Positions 57,284 through 64,000 of a DNA stretch of 64,000 nt are shown here, one piece after another (the first letter of the stretch is position 1; each line of letters opens with the position of its first letter). The notes beneath the pieces are model-generated. The model searched no databases. It had not been told where the DNA came from and saw only the letters and a program-made list of their open reading frames with translations. The stretch is from Primula veris (Eukaryota; Streptophyta; Magnoliopsida; Ericales; Primulaceae). Made by a program: the position numbers and the translations under genes. Where the stretch lies: NCBI GenBank assembly GCA_963682055.1, contig OY821750.1, forward strand, positions 11,844,501-11,908,500, in the 5' to 3' direction.

Positions 57284-57300
57284 ATTGGTAACAGAGTCAT
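57284..57300 (+). other. Probable retrotransposon primer-binding site
   Basis: ATTGGTAACAGAGTCAT directly after CAACA resembles the Met-tRNA site (TGGTATCAGAGC) with a few changes. No gag or pol follows, so it marks a deleted element. Confidence 0.45.
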
Positions 57301-57630
57301 GATTATATTGTTTATGGACTTAGTTAAAACTATGATTGATCAGATATTTAGCCTCGGGTTAAATTTTCAATCTGTTTTTATATATTTATATGGTTATATA
57401 TATATATGTTATTGTGTATGGTAGCTATGCTGGAAATTGTACTGGTTCTTTATGTTTAACATTTGAATTGGTAAAATTTTGTGAACAATAGTGTATGAGC
57501 ATGTTGTTATCAAAGTAATGGAAATAAAAGAAAAATAGTTTTTCTGGTTGTATTTATCAATAGGTGATACCATGGTACTATATTGGGATTCATGAAAGTT
57601 TCTTTTTTGAAATTTGTAATTGACGTATCA

Positions 57631-57832
57631 CACCTGCATATGACTATGGTATTCTGTTTTATGTGACGTAAATAACAGGTGCTTTATATATGTATATTGT
57701 TATGTATGTGTGTGTGGTTCAATATGATCAACACCTGCATATGACTATGGTATTCTGTTTTATGTGACGTAAATAACAGGTGCTTTATATATGTATATTG
57801 TTATGTATGTGTGTGTGGTTCAATATGATCAA
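57631..57832. repeat. Perfect 101-bp tandem duplication
   Basis: Positions 57631-57731 and 57732-57832 read as identical. Each copy starts CACCTGCATATGACTATGG and contains CAGGTG 46 bp later, so a CACCTG/CAGGTG inverted pair is repeated twice. Perfect identity implies a very recent event, or an assembly artefact. Confidence 0.95.
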
Positions 57833-59004
57833 TAAGGTATTTGCTCTTAAAATTGTTGATTGGAATCGATCTCTGTTGGTTTTGATGTGTACATAAGTGA
57901 TATATATATATTTGATATTTGTATATATATGTACGTGTGGGTGATGGACTGATGTAGGCCTGACTACGGTTTGTAAAAACCAAGCCTCACCTGAGCGGAA
58001 AATATGTGGATAGAGAATATGTTTTTCAGGAAAAAAGTCTGAATATTACATTCATACGTTTTTTGCCCTTTTTGTGCATTGCCAATGTCCAAATTTTAAG
58101 TCTGCTATATTTTTTTGCTCAAATATTGCAAAATAATGCAAAAACATTGCCTTTTCGTAAGGTACTTGTACATGCAAACCTTTCCTGTGTAACTTAAACA
58201 ATCTAGAATGTCTAGATTGCACTGACAAAACATCTTCTCTCAATCTGCAAAAATGCTACGGATAATAATAATCCAATTAGTTTTTGAGATGGTTTAAGAA
58301 AATTAGTTTATATTGTTAACACATTTGCCCATGCTTTAACATATAATGATATTATGCATTATGATAAATGTGTTTTTTTTTAAGTTATGATAAATGTGTT
58401 TCTTGATTACAAAGTTTGACACAGGCCCATCACGATCATGCAGAGGACTGAACATGCAACTCGATCTTTTGCATTTTATTTTTAAACAAACAAATAAAGA
58501 GCTCTTAGACTTATAGCTCTGTACAATATTTGACTATATGAACATCTCTCACTTAAGAATATAAAACTCTCTAGTAACTAAGCATAGGATTGTTTTCACC
58601 TTTTTATCTCTCACAACGGGTGGTGTTGGTCTATATTATCAGTATATCTATATTGTATTCAAGACACGAAATAATATAGGCCGGTAGAAATATATAGCCT
58701 ACACAAATATCTTGATACATTAGGAAAAATATCCCAAATCTTATTTGTTTCTTTATATTCAAAATCTTCACAATATCTTCTCTTTCCTTATGGGTCTTCA
58801 ATTATTTCCTTTCCATATGAATTTATTTCATATCTTTGCAAAACTTGATAATCACATTTTTTTTATAGAAGGTATCAAAAATATAATTCAACAAAATCTT
58901 CAATTAATCTACACCCTATATTGAGTTATATCTTCAGTTGTAACTCAACTGTTCTTTTAAACAATAATTTATTGAATATTATTAATCAAATAATGTATAG
59001 TTAG
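57833..59004. other. No recognisable gene
   Basis: AT-rich sequence. Small frames around 58006-58243 overlap on opposite strands and carry no motif. Confidence 0.55.
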
Positions 59005-59060
59005 GAGTTTTTTTTTTATAATTTGGTGGATAAACCCGCTATTTCATTAATAAATAATGG
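59005..59060 (-). other. Possible LINE-type 3' tail
   Basis: On the minus strand TTTATTAATGAAATAGCGGG, then GGTTTATCCACCAAATTAT, is followed by ten A residues. This resembles the end of plant non-LTR elements. No coding part adjoins it. Confidence 0.4.
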
Positions 59061-59284
59061 TCGTAACGACCTTATTAGAGCAGAAATTCAACTTAAAACA
59101 CAAAAAACTTCAAATAAAAAACATCATACTCACGAATAAAAAAAGTATTCAGATCTTCATCTGTTCTTTTACGCACTTCAGAAACATATTCCCTGTTGAA
59201 CACTCTGTCAAATCAAGAGCCCCAATTCCCTTACAATCTCAACTATGTTTTTTCACAGTTAAAACTAAAACCAAATCATTCATA

Positions 59285-59455
59285 TCAAAATCAGTCACGT
59301 TTTTAACTTTACAGATCCATCCAAACAAGAAGTACTTTTTATCACTCCTTGAGAAAAATCAATGCTATGACCCCTAATGAACACTCTATCAAACTTCTGA
59401 GAGGCAGGATTAAAAACATCAGAACATAGATTCGCATAAAATTCCCTAACAAGTT
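59285..59455 (-). pseudogene. Fragment of a plant retroelement-associated (Transposase_32-like) protein
   Basis: The minus strand reads LVREFYANLCSDVFNPAS, then KFDRVFIRGHSIDFSQGVI. The pairing of LV.EFYANL and V.VRGH.I.FS...I is familiar from the so-called putative plant transposon protein domain found in retroelement-rich plant genomes. Reading frames break before and after. Function is unknown. Confidence 0.55.
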
Positions 59456-61510
59456 TTTATAATACACACCAACAGGATTTAGGTGTTTCTGAAGTTTAAC
59501 ACCACACACAAGTTGTAGCATATTCTTTTTTTATAGGGATAAAATTTCTTGAGTTTCATAAGATTAGGAGATGTGTTATCAGTGTGCTGTTGGATGAAGA
59601 ACAGCCCCACAGAGGGTTCATTATCAATGTATCTCATTTTACCACACTTTCGGTTATTTCCACAACCCCGTCTGAAGTTGAGAACCCTGTGAAAGTTGAC
59701 TTTCATTTCGTCACTGGTTTGAAAAAAAGTCAGATGTAGATTTTAAAGATTGAGTACATCATCTCAAGAGGAGCATCTGTGTTGCACATATGTAAATCAC
59801 TAAATTAACATGTTTTTATCAAGATACAAAAGCTTGTTTAATTCTTAGAGATAACTTTACAGCCATATCTTAAATACAAATGCTACATGAACATGTCTTA
59901 GCAACAAAGTTCATTATATCCATTCATTAAAATTATTGATTCAATCAAAGATAAAGAAATCAAGGACAAACAATAACAAATCGCATCTCTTTTTCTCTCC
60001 CCTCATTCTGGATAGAAACATAAGAAACGCTTAGCTCCAACAAGATAAAAATACCAATGGAGTTCCGACAACTCCTCTAGTTAGATTTAGAAAAGCTTGC
60101 AACTGAAATCATATATCTCATTTCTGAAATAATTGTCGATTAAAACTCAGCAACGATTTATTTGCAACCAAAATAAATAATAAAGGAATAATTGCAAACA
60201 TTAACTAAGCAGAATATTCAAATCCAAATAAAATTTATATGGATAGTTTCAAAGTGTCTTCCGAATGCTGTTGATCTTTAGTCTCTCCCCAAGCTTACAA
60301 TTTCTCTGCCATCCGTTGGCTTTGTCCTCTATATCCTCTCTCTTCCAAATGATTCATTTTCCTACTGATCTACACAAGTAATAACTTAGCTAGTGCGATC
60401 ACAAAATTTTGATCCAGACAAAAGTTCCTAATGAAACTAAAGAATATAGTTAATTAAGAAATTTCAAAAAAGGTTCCTGCTAGGTTTTATGTGATCTAAT
60501 ATCTAAACTATAGTTGCCGGTATGAGGAATGGAAGCGGGAAACAAAACGGAAAGCGGAAATGCAATAAAAAATCTGAAATTTGCACGTGAAATAGTGAGA
60601 AATGCGAAACGAGAAGCGGAAAATGCGGTTGTTGAACGGGGAATGAATTTCCTGCGGGTAACCATGATCTAAACACCTTAGTCAATCTTCTAATATTTAT
60701 CTTAGAATTACACATTGTCAAGGCTCGTAATGTACTTTATTCTTCGAACTAGCTAGATAACTCAAGCCTTCGAATAACCAGACACAATGCTTATTCTAAC
60801 TGGCATAAGGTCAAGAAATTTTTGTATATATCTCGTTACAACTATAAGTATATCTCGTTACAACTAGAGCTCTATATCTCTGCGAGTGTAATTCTTATTG
60901 GAGGATTTACAGAGGTTATTTGCTTATCCTACAAGAAGAAAAACACTATGATAAATTTTTACATATTGTATATTCCTCTACCTAGGTTACATATTGTATA
61001 TTCCTCTACCTAGGTTATAGAATAACAAGCAATTTGACCCTCGATAGATGCTGAATCAATTGCATAAGTAAAGGATATGCAGCTTTACATTTTAATCTTG
61101 TTATAGTTCACAAGCATACTTATATTCTTGAGGTGTACTCAATATGTACCATCCAAAATTTGACATCTTAGTGTCAATTATAACTGTTTATTTGCTTTTT
61201 ATTAAGAAACCAGTGCTGCTTTATTCGCTTTTAGGAATACAAATAAGGGGGTTAAAATATTCAGGGGTTAAAAAGAGAGGTGATTTTCATGAAGTTATAT
61301 ATATAAGAATGACAAAAAATTAAGCATAAGAAATAAATGAATAAATCTAAAGTGAGATCTTACTTGAACATAAATCACAAATTGTAAAAACATAAACCAA
61401 TTTCAAGTCTTTTACCACTTAAAATCATCTTCAAATTTTGTAGTTCCTCAAAATGAGGGATCAATAATCATTAGCACATGTAATGGAATATGTTTGAAAT
61501 TATGTTATTC
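59456..61510. other. No recognisable gene
   Basis: AT-rich intergenic DNA containing one small tandem duplication (60961-61016). Frames at 59479-59706 and 60480-60721 lack motifs. Confidence 0.5.
60961..61016. repeat. Perfect 28-bp tandem duplication
   Basis: Two adjacent identical units start ACATATTGTATATTCCTC and contain the palindrome CCTAGG. Confidence 0.95.
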
Positions 61511-61560
61511 TTTTTTTTTTTGGAAGTTAAGCATGATATCATTAAACGAAACAGAAAAGA
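61511..61560 (-). other. Possible LINE poly(A) tail
   Basis: On the minus strand CTGTTTCGTTTAATGATATC, then ATGCTTAACTTCC, is followed by a run of A residues. It lies downstream, in LINE orientation, of the zf-RVT coding remnant at 62.5-63.1 kb and may be its 3' end. The intervening plus-strand coiled-coil ORF makes this uncertain. Confidence 0.4.
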
Positions 61561-61897
61561 AAAATAGCTTTGTTAGCATAGATTGCTAACTCAAGTAAAC
61601 AAATGGTGTGTCTTAATAATTACAAAATTACATAAGGTAAAAGCTAAAGAATAATAAATATCAAATGTTCACCAGTAAACCGTTGGCATAACCACAAGGC
61701 TCAAATGATAAAAATTATTTTAAAGCATGCGCAAAAGATGAAACAATTCATAATGATTACAACTTGTGACCATAAAGGCATGAGATTTTGCTTGTATCGG
61801 TATCCAAAATATAGTGAAGATTTTGCAAAAAAACCTTCATTTTGCAGATAGTGAATGTTAAAGCTTATTGTGAAGAAAAACCCATAAGGAGAGAGAA

Positions 61898-62308
61898 ATG
61901 TCTGATAATACCAGGTGGTTGGAGAGAACAAATTTCTAGCATGAGGTTCGTGAACATGAGCTCAGAGACATGCTGTCCATGTTATCAACTGAGCTTGATC
62001 AATTGAATGAGAGGTTTGAAAGTTTGCAGAGTCAACATATGGTTACAGAAAATTGGTTTGAGATGGAGTTGAATGAGCATCAAAGGTTGGAGACACTTGT
62101 TCAAACCTTAACATAGAAGAAAGAAGTTTTGGCACGCAAGATAGAGCAGTATGAGCTTGAAAGGGCAGAGCAAGAGAACCCAATTGTATTGGCTTTGGGA
62201 GTACCAACCACCGAGGATCAAGTACCAGAAAATCGATTTGAGATTGGTCAGGGAAGTGGATTGAACAAAGAGGAAGATGAAGAAGGAAACCAGTCCAAGG
62301 AAAATTAG
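61898..62308 (+). pseudogene. Decayed coiled-coil ORF with two in-frame TAG codons
   Basis: The frame starts MSDNTRWLERTNF at an ATG at 61898 and runs 137 codons to a TAG at 62306. It is interrupted by TAGs at 61937 and 62114. The reading is clearly protein-like: EHELRDMLSMLSTELDQLN, ERFESLQSQHMV, then KKEVLARKIEQYELERAEQE and an acidic tail NKEEDEEGNQSKEN. Heptad-type spacing of Leu/Met suggests a coiled coil. I do not recognise the family. It could be a gag-like piece of a retroelement or a lost host gene. Confidence 0.5.
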
Positions 62309-62548
62309 GAAACTTATAAGAAGATGGATATTTTGTATTACTCCAAAAATTTTGGTCCATCGTCTTAGCTTGTTGATGTTTATCTCAGTTGTAACTTTAC
62401 AAGGTAAGAACTAGTAGTGTCTTTTGATGTAAGATATGTTGAATTCTCATGGAACGTCTCCTTTGAGTAAGATGTGAAAGCACTATAACGTGAAAAAATA
62501 AAGGAAGCTCTTTTTCTGTACCAAACTAGAAGAAAGTTAGAAAAATAG

Positions 62549-63133
62549 TTAGGCTAAATCCCAACACTTCAATATGTACACATTCCTATTCTTCATAGGA
62601 ATATAAGACATATTTTGGAGTTTGGATTTAACCATAAAATTAATATCATTCAACATATATTTTAGGTCAGGGTTCTTCTTACGATGCCTGATTTCATTCC
62701 TCTCTCTCCAGATGGTGTAAATGGTAGTGGACATAATAAGTTTGCCTAGCTTGGCAGAGAGGTTATTACTCTTAAAAGTAGTAATTTCCCAATGAATCCA
62801 GTCTTTCCAAGTAGCATCATTTGATCTAAATCTAGATTTGAAAAGCATTTTCATAAGGAGATTGTTAGTAACAAGGCAATTAAAGAATAAGTGATCAAGA
62901 TCCCCATCATGATTCTTTCAGAAAACACAAGTAGAATCTATATTAAGAATCCAACTTTTCAATTTTAAAAGAGTGGGAAGTCTGTTTAAAATGGCCTCCC
63001 ACAAGATAAAACTGCATTTAGGGATGTAACTATTAAACCAAACAATCTTATGCAAGTTAACCACATTGTTTTTAACTCTGAAATGATTTTGACAAGCTTT
63101 AACAGAAAACTTACTATCATCAATAGTCCATTT
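62549..63133 (-). pseudogene. L1-type LINE, C-terminal zf-RVT region
   Basis: On the minus strand the frame reads KWTIDDSKFSVKACQNHF, IVWFNSYIPKCSFILWEAIL, NRLPTLLKLKSW and DSTCVF. A TGA at 62918 sits where a Cys of the zinc-binding set is expected. It continues DGDLDHLFFNCLVTN...TTIYTIWRERNEIRHRKK and ends KCWDLA. This matches the zinc-binding domain that follows reverse transcriptase in plant LINEs. The upstream RT is cut off at 63133 by the LTR that starts at 63134. Confidence 0.85.
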
Positions 63134-64000
63134 TGTAACCTCCCGTATTTTCATAAATGGTTTTATTTATGATTTAATCTATCCAAAAATGTTTTATACA
63201 ATTTTTAGCCAAAAACCGAAACTCTTCCGAAAAACTTTATTTTTAAAACCTTTTACTAATTTTATAAATAAAAAGTACCCAATAGGTTTGTTTCTAAAGA
63301 TTGGTTATTTTTGAGCAGTAAAATAATAATTTTGATTAAGAGTTAACTTTAGAACTTTGGGGACCAAATAGTTCGCTTCCCCAAACTCTCTCAAAACAGT
63401 TTGCTAAACCTCTTTTTAGTCCACTTTCAAAACATTAAACCGAAAACCACCCACTAACAAAGAGAGAAAAGAGAGAGAAGAGAGGTTCCAAACCCTATGA
63501 AGAAGAAGAAGAAACCACCATTAGCGGGTTCTTACCGGAAGCATCTACTCTACGCACTAAGGTAACGGGGGTTATCCATTGAGACTAAACGAGGCTGTAT
63601 GCTAGAGTTAGGTCTTGTGTTTATTTTAAAGTTGGGGGTTTTTCTTTTATCTCAATTATGTTCTTAAATTGTTAATTGGGTTTTATTTGTTGCACTTTTA
63701 ATTCACTTATTTGAATTGGAGAAGTTGAGAATTTAGACATATTAATTTCGAATTAATGAGAATATTGATGGGTTTGTGTGTTTTTATGCGTTGATTAGGT
63801 GTTATTATAGTTGTTGATGAAATTGGGTAAATTATTGTTGAATAAAGGTGAGTTGTAGTTTACGCATACAAGGTGTTTGTTAAAATGCCTGAATGAGATT
63901 TTATGTCGTTGGAGTTGTTTGGCTAGTTGTGAATATAGTACATATGCTTATGTGTTTTGTTGAATGGCGTTAAAGTGACGTTTGAGAATGTTAGTATTTT
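63134..64000 (+). mobile_element. Left LTR of an LTR element, running off the window
   Basis: TGTAACCTCCCGTATTTTCA at 63134 is a typical start of plant Gypsy LTRs. It abruptly ends the LINE coding sequence, as an insertion would. The interior has a GA-rich stretch (63455-63515), and the LTR end is not reached. Orientation is assumed from the TG start. No coding sequence is seen up to 64000. Confidence 0.5.

Noticed and set aside
1..64000. CRISPR arrays, bacterial operons, phage or organelle segments
   Set aside because: Nothing of the kind is seen. All identifiable genes and repeats are of plant nuclear type.

Overview
This window is AT-rich plant nuclear DNA, almost certainly from a eudicot. 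The evidence is GT-AG introns, plant-type Copia, Tekay-like Gypsy, CACTA, PIF/Harbinger, L1-type LINE and Cassandra-like 5S-bearing sequences, and the absence of operons, Shine-Dalgarno sites or CRISPR. The species cannot be named from the sequence.

Only one host gene is complete and convincing. It is a four-exon plus-strand gene at 744-6051 coding for a 322-residue protein with a glutathione-S-transferase-like N-terminus and a hemerythrin-type (HHE) C-terminus. The locus is full of local tandem duplications: a repeated CT-rich promoter, two decayed extra copies of the end of exon 1 inside intron 1, and a 322-bp duplication downstream. A terminal exon of an unrecognised minus-strand gene lies at 7101-7385.

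From about 7.7 kb on, nearly everything is mobile or repetitive. In order: a possible TIR element with an internal minisatellite (7.8-8.8 kb); a foldback MITE (9.9-10.3 kb, second copy at 33.8-34.3 kb); a strand-asymmetric low-complexity and minisatellite block (10.4-12.1 kb); a decayed Harbinger element with transposase and Myb/SANT-like ORF (12.3-14.9 kb); a second Harbinger-type element with likely TIRs and TAA target duplication (15.55-17.81 kb); and a nested block at 18.5-35.6 kb. That block has CACTA-type ends enclosing an old Gypsy element (20.0-25.1 kb) and a Copia element with perfect AGTGG target duplications (27.25-31.79 kb). A small CACTA MITE with TAC duplications is at 36.33-36.78 kb.

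The most unusual object is at 39,963-49,529. Flanked by a perfect ACTAA duplication, it is not a normal LTR-internal-LTR element. Its right part is a 5'-truncated Tekay-like element (gag, protease, RT, RNase H, integrase, LTR). Its left part is an inverted copy of the same RT-to-LTR segment, forming a 3.4-kb inverted repeat around a 2.4-kb loop. Beyond the left LTR it continues through a Met-tRNA-type primer-binding site and polypurine tract into a Cassandra-like LTR carrying a 5S rRNA-like box. Both outer ends are LTR 3' (U5) ends. It looks like a chimeric palindromic cDNA that integrated as one unit. Both arms share one premature stop that a third Tekay copy (52.7-55.3 kb) lacks.

The rest (49.5-64 kb) holds duplicated non-coding units, a truncated Tekay copy, a Copia-like LTR, a perfect 101-bp tandem duplication, a decayed coiled-coil ORF, a LINE C-terminus, and the start of another LTR element running off the window.
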